Assembly (NCBI GenBank): GCA_022376465.1
Contig: JACDTU010000012.1
Coordinates: 62,001 to 126,000, forward strand
Length of the DNA stretch: 64,000 nucleotides
From: Cubamyces lactineus
Taxonomy: Eukaryota; Basidiomycota; Agaricomycetes; Polyporales; Polyporaceae
Direction: 5' to 3'
In this document: positions 43,720 to 57,405 of the stretch, one piece after another
How positions within the stretch are numbered: position 1 is the stretch's first letter
Layout of the letters: the number at the start of each line of letters is the position of its first letter
Made by a program: the position numbers and the translations under genes
The notes under the pieces: generated by a model
What the model was told of the DNA's origin: nothing
Databases searched by the model: none
The model's input: only the letters and a program-made list of their open reading frames with translations

Positions 43720-46700
43720 GCTACACCCTACGCTTGTCCGGCTTCCCTTTCCCTTTCCTTCCATACCGGGTTCCTTGGGTCTCTTATTTGGAGGATTTGT
43801 AGAGGTATGTGGAAACCACAACAGGCTTCTATCCTTGTCCACAGTGGCTAAAAAATTGTTGCGTGCAGTCTCCATCTCGCGCACTCGCGGCTCCCACTCC
43901 CGTCTGCCATACCCGGGCCTCGCTCCGTGTGCCTTCCTTGTATTATTATCACCACCGACCGCGCGTTGTTCGTCCACGGGGGCGCCAAAACCGCGCGGGC
44001 TTCTCCCACACGAGCTGTAGAATAGAAAGTACTGGTTACGACTTGTTTAGTACTCCTCCTCCTCGACTATCCCCCTCAGCTTCCGCGTGCATGTCGGCCT
44101 CTTTCGCCTTCCACGTCGCCCGTCGTCCGCGCCCTCTACCCCAACGCTCACGCCCACTAGGCAGCGCGTGCGATGCTGAAGCCCGCCAGGCCGATCATGA
44201 CCTCTGCTGCGGCTAGGACTGCGGTCGGGGTGGAGAGGGGTGCACGCGCGCGTTACTTTATGCAGAGTACCATTCTCTCCTCCCTCGCCCTGTCTCCTAA
44301 TAGCGTACCTAGCCTAGGCTTCTGATGTGTTGTTGTAACACGCCGAATATAGCCCCCGAGCCTCCTTGGAACCGAGATGGCGATGTCTGGTTTGCACTTC
44401 TGAGATGCGTTTCAATTGCTATGGGGTGAGACGACCAATGGCCTGTTCATCAGTGCCAGTTCGTGAGTTGGATTCCGAGGCTCCTGACGTCTCGGAGACG
44501 TCAGCAGCAATCAATGGATTCGATTCTAGGGTCTAGGGCCACAGGGGTTGTACGTGTAGATGGGTGCAGAATCGCAGCTGAAACGATTGAGGCCTAGGGC
44601 AGACCCGCATAACGCGCATCGCACATGGATGGTTGGTTCCACTGTTGGGTTCGGGCTGAAGCTGGTATAATATTAGAGTTCCGTCACAGCGACCCGCCGG
44701 ATGGTCTATACCTAGCCTCAGGCTATACCCAGCTGGAAGGAGGACTGCGTCTAGTTGTAGACACGGGTCGTACGTGCGCGGCCCCCCAGAGAGACGCCGC
44801 GATAGCTTGAGAGGATCGTCCGGAACCCCCAGGAGCCCCCATTGGCCGTGGCTCGAAGACTTGGGATGGAAGGACGGACTGTATGTCTGAAGTCGCGAGC
44901 ATTTTGGTGGTTTGGACGCCAGCATGGATCTCCGTGCTGAGTGCTCAGACCGGGGATGCAGAGCCCGGACGAGGTGCCAGGTGCCCCGTGAACCGTGACG
45001 AAGCGCGCTTTCTGAGGCTCATGCGCTATCTATGCTCGGTATACCGACCGGACGCGGGCCTCTTCGAGCTGGTGCTGCGACTCGAAGGAAGGGGCGGACG
45101 CGCTGATGATGATCATGGCACGCCATGTACATGACATGGTATGGCATGATCATCGCACTCGGCATAGAATGAATCGAAGCTGGACGCCGAGGCCTCTGGC
45201 CGCTGACCGCTGCGAACCTCGAACGCGCACGAATGTCGCGTGCGGATCCGCCGGATTGTATGGCGTATAGCGTTGGAATGGGCATGGGCATCAGGTATAG
45301 TCGCGGCTTCGTGATGTGCAGCATGTGCGGACGGTGACCACGGGAAGCGTTTCCTGGGAAAGGCGAAGCTTTGCTGGCTACTGCCAGTAGTAGCTACGCC
45401 GCGGATTCGGGACGAGTCGTCGTAGTCGGACGCACAGCTGCACAAGTGACACGATGGCGCAATGTACACGGTACAGGTTGGACTCACCGCGGGCCTCATA
45501 GCTGGAGTCCTACCGACTCGCCGTGACGCCCCGTCTCTCAACGCGCTACACTACGCGTGCGGGTGCAATACTTAGCTTTTCAGGGGCCAGTCTATGGACT
45601 GTGAGTAAAATCCCTGAAGTCGCGAACTTGTTAGAACTGAGCGCCGAGCTTCGAGCGACGACGTGAGCTCACCCGTTGTCGTTTGATAGTTTGATTGTCT
45701 TGAAGGCAAGGACGCCCCCCAGGGCATTGGAACGATCTGACCGAGGCCGACGCTCGTGTTTGGCATTGGCAGTGGAGGAGGATCAACGTGCAGCGCGTTC
45801 AGCCAGGGTGAGATGGCGATGCATCTCGCCATTCGCACCCAGAACAGGCTCGTCGGCCATAGTAATTGCGAGACTTGTGGGCCATGGAACGACTTCGAAC
45901 CCGAGGGCTGCAACGGCGCGCGGTGGGAGAGCATAGGGTGAGGTGATCCCGAGCTGGCGTTCACGACGTTAGTGCAGGGCGGACCCGAAGGTGGCGTCGT
46001 GGGGCGCGGGTGCGAGCGATGAACGCTGAATAGCACCGCAGGCCCAGCCATCTGGAGGGTAAGGTGACGCTAAACTCGGAAGTGACGCCATTGTGCTACG
46101 CATTATGTTGGGCGTGCCGCGAAAAGACGTCGTCTCCCCGGATGCTCGGTGCCTGGCCGGCTGCAGATCCGAGGGGTACTGTTACGATGCGTCTGGTGCC
46201 GTTGTACTTTGACTGCGGACTCCGGAGGGGCGTCAGGTCTTTGCCTTGGTTGGGTAGCTCGGGCCTCGAGGCTGGCCTGGGTATGAGTGAAAGTCTGCGT
46301 GGGGCTACCGTGTTGCAGCGTCCGAGGTAGCGATAGCCCTAGTAGTAGTAGGATATCACCAACATTAGCGATGGACTGAGGCTGCCTCCTGCCACGGAGT
46401 CGCTGTCTTCGGCTGGCGCTTCGTGCAGATGAAACTAGGTGGCAGCAGAGTTGGAGAGTCAGCTGCGCCTTATTCTGCGCTCAGCTTGTACTCCATCCGG
46501 AAGGAGCTGCTGTGAGAAGGGCGTCGCCGCCCCGACGTTCGTTATTCCCTGTCCGGAGCGCGAAGGCCTGGAACCTCCATACGGTGCTAACCCCCGGCCC
46601 ACTCCACAGTAGAGGCGTCATCTTGGCCGGTTCCCCGGTAGCAGGCCGATTGTTCCAGACCTCAAGACACCGAAGGCAGATCGCAGACGTCGGATGCCAC

Positions 46701-49700
46701 CAGTAGGAGGAGCCTGTCCAGACGGAGCACATGGCGAGTGTAGAGTTGGATTGTTGCCAGGCACGTCTCTTGGGAGCCAACGCCAGATCCTGAGGCGGTG
46801 GCGGCCAGAGTGATTGCAGAAGACGGCCAACTCGTATGACGTCGCGCCAGCGGCTCGTGCAACGAAACTAGTGTGGGTGTTCTAGCGGTGGTGCGGATAG
46901 TACTCGTCGTGACTGAGCGACAGAATACATGAGTCGCGGCTCGACGTGGATAGGACTAGTCAATACCAGATGTGTGCTATGTCCGACCGACCGAGCGCTA
47001 GCGCAGGTAGCGAAAGGACCAGTCACTGAGTCAATATGCGACAAAACAAGGTTACCGGAGAGACGCACCCACAACGCCTAGTACTGTTCTAGCTTGCCAA
47101 TAGACCGTCGTAAGCCAGGCCGAGGTCTCCGACATCAACCCAAGGCGTGCACAGACGCAGCACAGATGCAGAGCCATGTCCGAAAGCAGCCCATAGCCTC
47201 GCACGAAAGCGTTGGGGCAAGCCCGAGACTGCACAGCGCGGGTGATGGGCGCGCGGGCGAACGTGTGGCATTGGTGACGGCGGCGGCATGACAGGTCGAC
47301 AGTACGAGTCCGGCAGGCTGACGCTGCCAGTGGCCCGGACAAGGGAGAGATGATAGTGATGTTGGAGGCACGCATAACGTACGACAATCTTGGGCGGAAG
47401 CGCTTTGGCGCTGCTCGGTGGGGATACTGCCAGGGTTAGCCACTGCGGAGAGGCACGACGGATGTTCTGAGGGCATTGACCCTGTCATGGCTATTCATAC
47501 GACATCTAGTCGGTGGCTGAGACTAGGTGCCAGATCTGGTGAGGTACGACCGCTGCGTTACGACGTCAGTGAACATATGATGAGTACAAGGTACGGTTGA
47601 GCAGTTTCGTACCATGTAAGCAAGGCGGCCGCGGCGAGGTTTTTGACGCGGAAAAGTGGGCGACGAAGTAGTGGCATGACCTATGCGAAGGACAGATCAT
47701 CCGTCATCACATGCTGTCTGGAGAAGTTGTAAGGCTGGGCGTCCAGGCGGAGACGAGGGAGGAACTCTACTGAATGCTGGACGGGTGGTTTCACTAATCC
47801 GCCTGACAGGTGAGGCAAGGCAAAGAAACGCTAGCTTTTACACAGCGAAAACCAGCCGTGGCACCGGGATCGAGAAAGCCGTAGTAGAAGGAGGAACGTA
47901 AGCTTGGGGCTGGCGGCACGACTTGAACGAAAGGCGAGGCCGTGGACACTGGCGCCAGCGTCAGAAGGCATCGCCAGCCGGCCCAGCCCAGCCGCCGCCA
48001 GCGGCTGGCCGACTTGCAAAGCAAGTGGTAGTGGTTGAAGACGGTGTGAACTTCGTATGGGCCTCTGCTGCAGGAAGTGCCGATCAGAAACCGGGCGCTG
48101 AAGACGAGATGGTGAATCGGGTGGTGAGTTGGTGCTCCGGCTTTCCGAGTCTGCGTAGCCATGTGGCTACGCGCGATACCGTATGCGAGCCAGAGGAAAT
48201 GGTGCATGCGGTAGTGACGGAGTAGCACTAATACGACGTAGCGCCCATCCACACAGTGAAAGCTCAGGAGCCGCCCGTGTCCCAGCGAGAAGCGTGAGCT
48301 TGACACCTAACAGACGCGATGGTCCATCATGGCATGAACGCGTCTGGAATAGACGATGGCCGCTGACGACTCACCATCTTTGACATTCCAGTGCTCGCGC
48401 CTTCGTATTCGTTGTGTTGTACTAGGGCCGGCATCATCCTATTTTCAGGACAACCGCTGTGCCGCGAGCATTTGAACTCAAATTGAAAATGGAAGTATGA
48501 ACTCACAGGTGTCGTACTCTGGAACACCATGTCTTAGACGGCGATGCGAAATACCGGCTGAGTAAGCAAGAACGTATTGAGCGATGCTCATCGACCAAGC
48601 ATACAAGACAAGGCTTGGTTGCGAGTGACCGACACTTCATGGGGTATCGCTATGATGTGGGGGTGATGCTCAGCCACAACCACACAGACAAAGCAATTCG
48701 AAGTGTGAACCGCATACTCACGTTCGCTGGCCTGACATTCCCCGCCTCAGCTCGTTGCCATGGTACACATCCGACTGGATCAAGGCCGGGGCTTACCGCA
48801 GAACGGAGATGCGTGGGGTTGAATCCACCATTCGGACCAGTCCGACGGGCGCTCGCTGACATGTACACCCACAGCTTGCGGACGCAATAGTCCGGACAAC
48901 GAAAGAGCGGGCGGCAGGGGTTTCGAGACGTCGGGTACACTGACGGGAGCGGCATAGCGCGATGCAGCGGTCGTGGACGCTAAGAGCGTGTGCAGTGCGG
49001 TAGGGGCGTATTCGTGCGGTGCCTGACCATAATAAAACTTTGCTGACGAAGGCCGGAGGTGATATGCCAGACTAGGGGTTGCGTCTGTGAGCTTGAGACA
49101 AATGACTAAGATCTCGGTGAGCAGAGAACAATTGCACACTTGTCCGGAAGCTCCGTCCATCGCCGGTAAACAAGTTGTAGAGATATGTCAAAAGGCGATG
49201 AGCAGGAAGTTGCAAGAAAGGCGACTGACACATTTTCCGGCAATCTTCTTCCATGCTGAGCGGCATACATTTCGTATACAACGCCAGCCAACGTCGCCTC
49301 GCCTCTGCGCCTCGCCATGCGGTATTCTAGGCTTAATGATTGAAGCATCAACCGACGTACACGGTCCCCGCGGAGACATGTAGTGCGCCAATCTTCAGCG
49401 CGAAAGCGTGACGATCAGAGCACCATCAATGTACAAGGCTCGGTCTTGCTGGGGCCAGGACGTAGACCGGCTTGCTGCTGAGCGGTCCCAAGAAGCGTGC
49501 CGTAAGTTCTAGTAGAGAAGCAAGAAGTGAGCGCTGCACGTACTCCGACCCACAACGCACATTACCCCGCGGTGTCTATACGCGGCACACACGGGCATCA
49601 TTAGTGCAAAAATTCGCCGGAATGATGGGGAGCACACTGCACAGTGGATGCGCGTGTATGAGTGGCGGCTACCTCTACATCGTTGGCTCGCCACGAAGCA

Positions 49701-52700
49701 TCGCAGAACGCTCAAGTTGCGCGCGAGAAGCGTGGCCGGCGTATCGCCAATAGATGGGCGCAGCAGCAGACGACGACGTGTATGATCTGTAACTGAGGCG
49801 TCAATGGGATAGACTTGCCTAGGCTGCCTAGCGATGATCCTGCAAATTGGGCCTCATTGAGATGGCGAAATGGGGCTGCCTGGCGCGCGGGATTGGTCGG
49901 CTTGACAGTTTTGTCCTGCGGGGTGATAGTGAGCGTTTGCGATAATTAAACAGACCCGACCCGGTAAGAGTTACTTTTGATTCCGTAATCTGGAAGAAGA
50001 GGGTCGAGCGTGGATTCTTGGCGTTGAGTAGACTCGGAATTTGCGCGTTCGTTCAACGACATTGACGCGGGGCAATACATATGCTGGGGCGTAGGGTTGC
50101 CAGCAATGCATATATTCCATTCATCGGGTCGCTCACATCGTAGCCTTGGGCCCGCCATCACCGCTCACGGACGACGGCGTTCTAGTGCGAACAGTGCCTG
50201 CAGAAGCCCTCGCTAAAGGCTCGGTAGCCTGCATCATTGCGGTTCGCTTATGGGTAATCTAGTCACCAGCCGGTAGCGTGTGAGCGATAACACCATTGAG
50301 CAGATGATTGTGAGAGGCAACAGAGGGACGATGAAGGAGGCCGCGGAGCGTCATGTGCTAGACATCGATCACAAGCACTCGCCGCAGAGAGCGGCAGCTA
50401 CCGACGGACACCAAGCGATGGTACATACTCAGCACAAGGTCAGGGGCCGGTAGGTCAGCCCGGCGGACGGTGTCGTGTGGCGCAGAGAAAAGAAGCGTCA
50501 ATGACAGCAGAATCAACCGCTCTCGGCGTATGGGCGCAAACCTATAAATTCCATATCATCGCCGGATTGTCCCAGAATGTACGAGGACAGGAAATCTCTC
50601 ACCTGAGATGGACGGATTGGGGGCAGGGTTGTGGGTATGGTGTGCGGTCCGAAGGCGGCCGTGGCGTACCCCATAACCTTGTGAGCATGTCAGATTTGTC
50701 CGACCGTTCAGCCAGATCTTCTAAAGAGAGCACTCACGACAAGCACGACCCTCGCACGACTCCACAACAGCGTTCTACGAGAGCTAGATTGTTCTCCGCA
50801 TGAAGGCCTTACACGTCCTCGTTATCCCATTGTATGCACGATGTGGTAAAGCGGCCGGGTGCCACTGAGCTGGTCGCATGCAGAGGAAGACTAGGAAGGG
50901 CACGGGGAGAAACCTGAGAACACGATGCGCGGTGTGGTCGAGCCTCACGGTGGCCGGCCGCTCCTGTTATCGACTGGGCATCGCCGTGTCGGGCGATGCC
51001 AATGGCCTCCTGGGAACCTTCCATAGTCTTGTGAAGACCAAGCACAAGCATCGTGGCGGTCACTTGCAGCATCGGCGCTTCGACGTAGACGGAATACGTG
51101 TTCTCGGCAATACGATTACTCGTACGCCAGCGCGCCGTATTTCGCCTTGTGCTAGATGTGTACTTCGCCGCCCTCGGTTAGCGCGGCGTTTTCCCCAGCG
51201 GCGTGCTGAACGCCACAAAGCCGTCAGTAGGTATGTGCGCGACTCGGAAAGCAAACTGTACCATCCACCTCGGCTAGCTCTGCGAGCACTGCCACATATC
51301 CTAATGTGCATGCGAGGCAGGCGCGATGGGTTACTTTATCCTTTCTGGGCGGTGTCGGCAACCGTAATTTCTGAGTAGAGAAGGAGCGAAGGCCCTCCGA
51401 AAGGCTCCGTCCCGTCCCTTGCGTGCGTCAGCAATCTCCGGGGGAGTCCCGGAGGGCTACGCGTCGCCACCCGCACCGCGCTCGGAGGCAAAGAATCGCT
51501 GTAGATCATACGTGAATGGCGTGTACAACATACGGAACGATCACGGGTGGTTCAGGAGTACACACCGATTGCAGTGAGGCGTATGCAATAGGCTGAGACG
51601 CGCCGGTCTGGCCGGCGAGCTGTGGTCATAAGGACACGCCGACGCACTACGAGGGCCCACAAGCTGGCTCATAGTAGTTGGAGCAGAACAGATGCCGGGA
51701 GTGTAGAGTTGAGGGTGTCGTGTCCTTGGCCGCCTGGGCTCTTTCACCCTCGCATAGGCGGCCCTGATATAGATCCGGCAAACGGCGAGCGACATCGGGG
51801 TGTGCTGCGTGAGAAGGTCGAGGCTGGATAGGTGCATCCGGGTCAGTGTGCTGCCGCATCGTTGTTAGAATTTGTCTGCCGCTCACCACGCTGTAGGGCA
51901 GGCTAGGACAGGGCATCGAGCGAGACGGCAGCTTCGGCCACAATGGCAGCAGCCTCGACTTCTGCAGTGGCTTCGTTTTCCCCGACGGGTCCGGAACGAT
52001 GGACGCCTGCGTCGCTTGTGACGCACCTCTATCGGACCAAGGATCTGGCCTTTTAATGAAGCCAGCGCTCAAACACACCGTCCGAACATCCTCTGACTAC
52101 CACCGCTTTCCGCGTCGCCCGCCATGGGGTTCAGGTAGCTCTCAATCAGCCGGCCCGAGAAGAAAGCCTCTGACGAATCCCGTACGTCGCTGTGTCCCCG
52201 AGGCAAGGCGGCTGGCGCTGCAGCGTGTAACCCTCCGCCTTACATAAAGTCGCACTTTCCTCTGCATCGGTTGAGACCACCTCACCTGAGCCTTCAGTGC
52301 CCTCGTAGCGTGCCATGGCCGGGGCGCCGTGTGTGAGTCCTGCATGCTCAAGTGAGGTCAGTTCGCAGTTCGATGCGCTCTTCCCTGTCCGGCCTCGCGC
52401 TGACGCGTTCGCAGGCGTTCGCACATCCCGCCGCGATCCCCGCTTCCCCTTACAGCCATCGCAGGCGGCAAATGACTGCAGATAGTGAGTAGCAAGCTCT
52501 GACATTGCACTGCTGACGAGCTAGTTGCGCTCAGGTGCGCTCGCGGACCTTCATGACTCCGCGTAGCAAGTAGCTTGCATCAGGCTTGGTCATCGGCGCT
52601 CGAAGAGGCTGCAATCGGGCACATTGGAAGCCGCGTTCACTTCGGCAGTTTTCGCACAACGTCCCGATTGAGGCACGGGTGCGGCGTGTACTGAAGTGAA

Positions 52701-54632
52701 TCATCTTGCGTCACCAGCGGCCTCGAGGCTTCACGCAACACTGATCCAGGCAAGTGCTGGTGTCCTATCTGAGCCAGCCGTGGCCGTCTGCTATTCGGCG
52801 CTGCCGTGAATGCGGAGCTTGGAAGGCGGGGGATGGACGACTGCGCTTGTTGATGAAGTTGACGGTCAGCCAAGAGGGGCTTTGCCATGTCGAGGGGCGA
52901 ATGATCTAATTCTACTTACTCGGCGGCGTTCTACAGATACCCCATGCACAATCTGATAACCCTCCTTGCTTGCGACAGCCAGGAACGCCCAGGGGTGTCA
53001 TCTGGACGGAGTGAACCTCCGGGACGGACGGCTCATCAATTTGCTGAGGCTGCTGCGTGGTATCAGCGGTCATATGTTTGCAGCTCCTCCCTCTGTGTCG
53101 GATAGGCATTGGTGCCAAATTCGAGTCAGACGGGCATTAGCCCTTTTCTAGGTGTATCTGAAGGTATCTGGTATTTTTGCCGCACAAACGCCGGAATCCG
53201 GCATTCGTCAGGCAGGCACCGATGATCATAAACTGACGTGAGGGACGGTGCACAATGAGCAGACAGCGGCCCTCCTGGACACTTACGTACAGGGATCGTG
53301 TATAGTGGGAAGGTAATCGCGGTTTATCACACGAGGTTCGCGGCTGCAATCAAGTTTGTGATGACCGCGCAGGCTCTGGTCAAGGAAAGTGAGTGTGGGT
53401 CTGGACCAGGTCTATGTCTCGGAGAGGAGGCAGAGCAAGCAGGGAAGGAGGGATTCTGTGAGAGAGCAGCACGAGCGGCGAGCACGCGCACGGGCGGGTC
53501 ATGGACGGATAGGAGGGAAGGTGGCAGGAAACGATGTCAGGTTACCGGAGTAGTAGTAGAGAGCATATGGTGATATGGTCGCAGCAGACGAGGCGGAAAT
53601 AAAACTATAATCATTTTGATTGCGAGAGGGAGAGGCAAAGGGTGCCTGAGATGTGGCCATAAGTGTGCTGATACGTCCCCCCGGGGAATCGGCGATGCCC
53701 GGTGCCTCATCTGGACCACTGGGACTCTGAGTGTACCTCGAGGAGGGCGTATACGAACCGATCGTTCTGTCCGACTGCGCTTGCGGATGCTGTGGGCGGT
53801 GAGTGGTGCATCCGGGGGGGATATTTGGGGGGACCGGCATGGAGGCGTCTGCCAGAGGTGGGATGGAGAACAGAAGCTGGAGAGAGAAGAGGGAGAAGAA
53901 CGCCCATGAAGAGAGAAGCACGGAAGAAATAGGAAGGCGGTCCCCATGAACCGTAGCCTTTGGGCGTCGTCCTTGACCATGTTGGTGCAAGGGCGACTCG
54001 CGAGGGAGAAGGTAGACTCGGAGTCGGACTCGGAGAACTTTCAGCCTGCGCAGTGTGCGCATCCACTTGCAGACGCCGGAACAGCCGGATTCCGGAACAG
54101 GCCCATATATTTCGGGGGCGTGGACCGACCGAAAGAGGGAAATGGGGCGAAAGAGCGCCGGGATATTGCCATACGTGGCGGAGGAAACGGGGCGAAAAGA
54201 GGGCGAAAAGTTGGCTGTGTTTGTGATTGAGTAGAAATACCCGGGGGCGCTCTCCGCGCGTGGAAGCTCAATTCTGTACTCTCTTCTGTCTACGTCCACC
54301 ACTCCCAGTCTCAGTCTCCGGCAAAGGCTCCCGCCCCGGCCTTTTCTTTACGACCTTGCACGAACTTGCACGACGTTCAGATATCGACTTTTTATCTTCC
54401 ATCGTCCCCCGAACCCCTCCCAGCCAACGCCCTGTCTTCACGACTCCCTCTCCGCCCCTTGCATCGTTCACGCTTGAGGTACTACCGTGCCTTATTGTTC
54501 ATCCGCGCAGCACTCATCCCCATCCCTCCAGATCTGCACATTCTATACTCTCGTTTCGCCACTTTCAGGTCTGTCTTCCCCACACACATCATTCCAGTCC
54601 GACCACCCTGTTGACTCTCATTGCCAGCAGTC
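43720..54632. other. Gene desert of about 10.9 kb
   Basis: No protein family, spliced frame, tRNA or complete transposon could be recognised on either strand. The first 450 bp are CT-rich and may be the 3' UTR of the preceding gene. The last 400 bp (54240-54630) are CT-rich and form the leader and promoter side of the Ras gene. The middle has mixed composition, only short ORFs, and one long imperfect palindrome (separate entry). Some ORFs of 140-270 codons exist, but the longest starts with GTG and has no family match. Old, eroded mobile DNA is a likely content, though no ends were found. Confidence 0.5.
45108..45154. repeat. Imperfect palindrome, 21-nt arms, 5-nt loop
   Basis: The left arm starts GATGATCATG and ends CCATGT. 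The right arm starts ACATGG and ends CATGATCATC. Eighteen of 21 positions pair, around the loop ACATG. It lies in the gene desert and is not linked to a gene. Confidence 0.7.
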
Positions 54633-55514
54633 ATGGATAGCTGGAGAGTAGCCGTTCTTGGTGATGGTGGTGTAGGAAAGACTGCACTAGCTGTACAAGT
54701 AAGCTCGCCATTCCTCGCCCCCTCGTGGTCTTCTGAAACTAAAGTACGCTGCCCAGTTTACGCTCAATTGCTTCGTTGGTATGTTGTAATGCTTCCTCTC
54801 CTCGGACATCTGCTCAACGGTGTGTGATCCGTCTGGTATCCATTCCACAGAGGTCGGCATCGTTCTCTTCGCATTTTGCAGGGCTATAGGTTGCTAACAA
54901 ATCACAGACCTACGACCCAACGATAGAAGACGCATATCGCAAGCAACTTGTAGTCGACAATCGCATGTGTTTCGTGGAGGTGATCGATACAGCGGGACAA
55001 GGTATGTGGATATGCCTTCCCACACCGACGGCCTACTCACGATGTGTCACAACGCAACAGAGGAGTACGCGACGCTTCGCGATCAGTGGGTCAGGTAAGC
55101 CACATCGGTCTATGGCACAGCCCTCTTTGGTTGCGAATATCTGCTCTCCACAGGGAAGGCCAGGGCTTTATTCTGGTTTACTCGATCGCGTCGAGGGCAA
55201 CATTCGAGCGCCTCGACGTCTTCCGGCAAGCGATGCTGAAGGTCAAGCGACAGAAGCCGGTCTTCATGCTTGTCGGGAACAAGTGCGACAAACAGTTTGA
55301 GCGGGAAGTGTCGAGAGAGGAGGGTGCGGCGCTGGCGCGGCAGTTCGGCTGCGAGTTCCTAGAAACATCAGCAAAAACGGCGCACAACGTGGAACGCCTC
55401 TTCATGAACCTGGTCCGCCTGCTACGAGCCACGAAGCAACAGGAACAAGGTGTACAAGGTCCCGTACGGGTATCCGAGAAGGAGAAGAAAGGGCGCAAGT
55501 GTATTATCATGTAG
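54633..55514 (+). CDS. Ras-family small GTPase with CaaX box
   Basis: Membrane-anchored GTP switch of the Ras subfamily. Exons: 54633-54698, 54757-54778, 54851-54852, 54908-55001, 55061-55094 and 55154-55514. Motifs in order: P-loop GDGGVGKTA, then [20 protein letters not shown] (switch I, effector loop), [20 protein letters not shown] (switch II), VGNKCDK, FLETSAK, and a basic tail [11 protein letters not shown] with CaaX box CIIM for farnesylation. The second Glu-coding junction (FVE|T) can be built only with a 2-nt exon AG. CT-rich leader upstream. It is closest in type to fungal Ras1/Ras2-like proteins; which paralogue cannot be told here. Confidence 0.9.
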
Positions 55515-57405
55515 GGCACATTCAGGACTATATAGAACTGACCCATCTTTCTACCTACTTACCTCCTTTTATGATACCACGTCTTCCATCTTCCTTTCTC
55601 GTTGGGTTTATTACGTCTTCGGGGTCCGTTCCAAGGGGCCCTCAGTGGCCCTTGAGCCATCTTCTCCTTTGCTTCCAATGTACATATATCCCCTCTCACG
55701 TAAAGTGGCTGTACATTGCTGTGGATGTCCCTTTTGCTGAACATCTTTGTTGTGAGTCTGGCATTGCTCGATCTGGACGACCGTTCGTCGTTGAGGGTGA
55801 GTGCGTCGTTGACACGGATGTGCTGATTGCTGCTGCTGCCCAGTACTTTAGCGCTGGGCGGATGGCACCGGTACCGACAGCCAAGTATGATGCATATGCC
55901 TACCAAGACGATTATCATAGCCTCCCGTAGCAACTGCCAGAAATCGTCCACGGTGTATCTCGCATACACCACCTGACCATGACAGATCAACACATGCCAC
56001 TTAGCCCTGCAGCCACCGTCGTCTGGTACGTCCATGGTGAGTGTCTTCGTCCGCCTAACAAGCGACTACTATCCAACCATCCACGACAGATAACGGGATC
56101 AGCTGGGGCGCGACGGAAGCACTGGCGCACGCGGCGGCAGCTCTTGTGCACAGTGCGCCTCGCGCGTGCTCTCATGCATAGTGGACTGTAAGCGTCTGAG
56201 CCCCCAGGGTATGGACACATCAGTATTCACAGCTCCGCGCCGAGGGCAGCTCCGACCGCGCCTCTGCATGCGTCCGTCGAAGGGGGCGCAGCTCGGGAGC
56301 CTGAGGCCCCTACTGCAGGTAGCATCGGCTTCTGCGACCGATCCCGCGCTCTCGAAGTCCGAGCGCGGAGAGAAGCGGCGCACGGGTACATCGATGGCCG
56401 GATGGAATAGACGTCGATGCGATGACGAAGGGCTTCAAAAAGCATGGGGCGCATACAGCTCTCTGAATCTTGTCTTTTGCCTCGGCGGTCGGGAGTAGGA
56501 CGTGTGGCGAAGTAGCGAGTGCTCTCGCCGATGGTCGAGAGCGTCCCCGGCGTCCAATGCGGCGTGAGGTGCGGGACTGATGCTGCGATGCGGAGACCCT
56601 TATTCCGCCCTTCTCGGACTGCGTGGACGACAATAGGTTCGGATACGCGCTCGTGTGGTTGAGCCTCTAGATCTTACACGAATACCTGTGCAAACTCTGG
56701 GGCGAGGGCAGAGGGCAACACTGAGTTGGAAAGCCTGCTCAATATCCAAGTAGACTATCGAATGCTCGGATAATCAGCATCGATACATACAGCATGTCCG
56801 GTCGAGTATCGTTGTCAATGTCCTAATACCCACTTTCGGCCCGCATGCTTTATGCGATTCAGCGTCATCGCGTACGACGCTGCAGGCGTTAACCACGCGA
56901 AGTGTTACTACCCTGAATTCGCTGGCTAGATCATCACTGTCCGCGGCTGCTGTCCCTGGCAGATCCTGGTACGCAGGCGCGACATGGATCGCGCTCGATG
57001 TGGTTGGCACCAGTGCTTGTGAACTCGAGGACCATCTGAGGTCATATTGCGAAGAGTCTGCGCGCCTCTTCCAATCAGAAGAGCCGTCTGTCGCGGACCG
57101 ATGGCGTTCCTGGTACAACCTCCGCCTCGGCGTACAACTCCAACAAAATGGCGCTGAAGCATGTCCGAGTGCAGCGGAAATCAGGAACTTCGAAGGCACC
57201 ACGAACCGGTATGCTCCTGCCATTGGTCTGTGCGTAGTGTGCACTGGACCCAAACCCAAAACTTGCTTGACAACCTATAGAGTCTACACGGACAGATGTG
57301 TTGGGCGACGCATCAATCTGTCGCGGGCGCAGGTATAATCTACATGGCGACGTACACTCCAACTCCGTGGTAAATAAAGGTCCGTCCGGGTGTGGAAGGG
57401 GGCGG
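55515..57405. other. Intergenic region between the Ras gene and PXMP4
   Basis: About 1.9 kb between convergent genes. The first 300 bp probably hold the Ras 3' UTR. Only short chance ORFs are found in the remainder. Confidence 0.45.

Noticed and set aside
45572..46051. Overlapping ORFs on both strands in the desert, including HLAIRTQNRLVGHSNCETCG on the plus strand
   Set aside because: Both look mildly protein-like, but neither extends by splicing nor matches a family that I know. Chance cannot be excluded.
47973..48009. GC-rich inverted repeat GCCAGCCG / CGGCTGGC
   Set aside because: Only 8-bp arms around a 21-nt loop in GC-rich sequence, which can easily occur by chance.
50878..51378. Plus-strand ORF of 166 codons in the desert
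   Set aside because: Arginine-rich composition as expected from chance; no recognisable domain.
53499..54302. Minus-strand ORF of 267 codons upstream of Ras
   Set aside because: It starts with GTG, and the first ATG comes about 80 codons in. No family is recognised, the composition is Ser/Pro-rich, and it overlaps the Ras promoter side. It is the longest open stretch in the desert, so a transcript check would be worthwhile.
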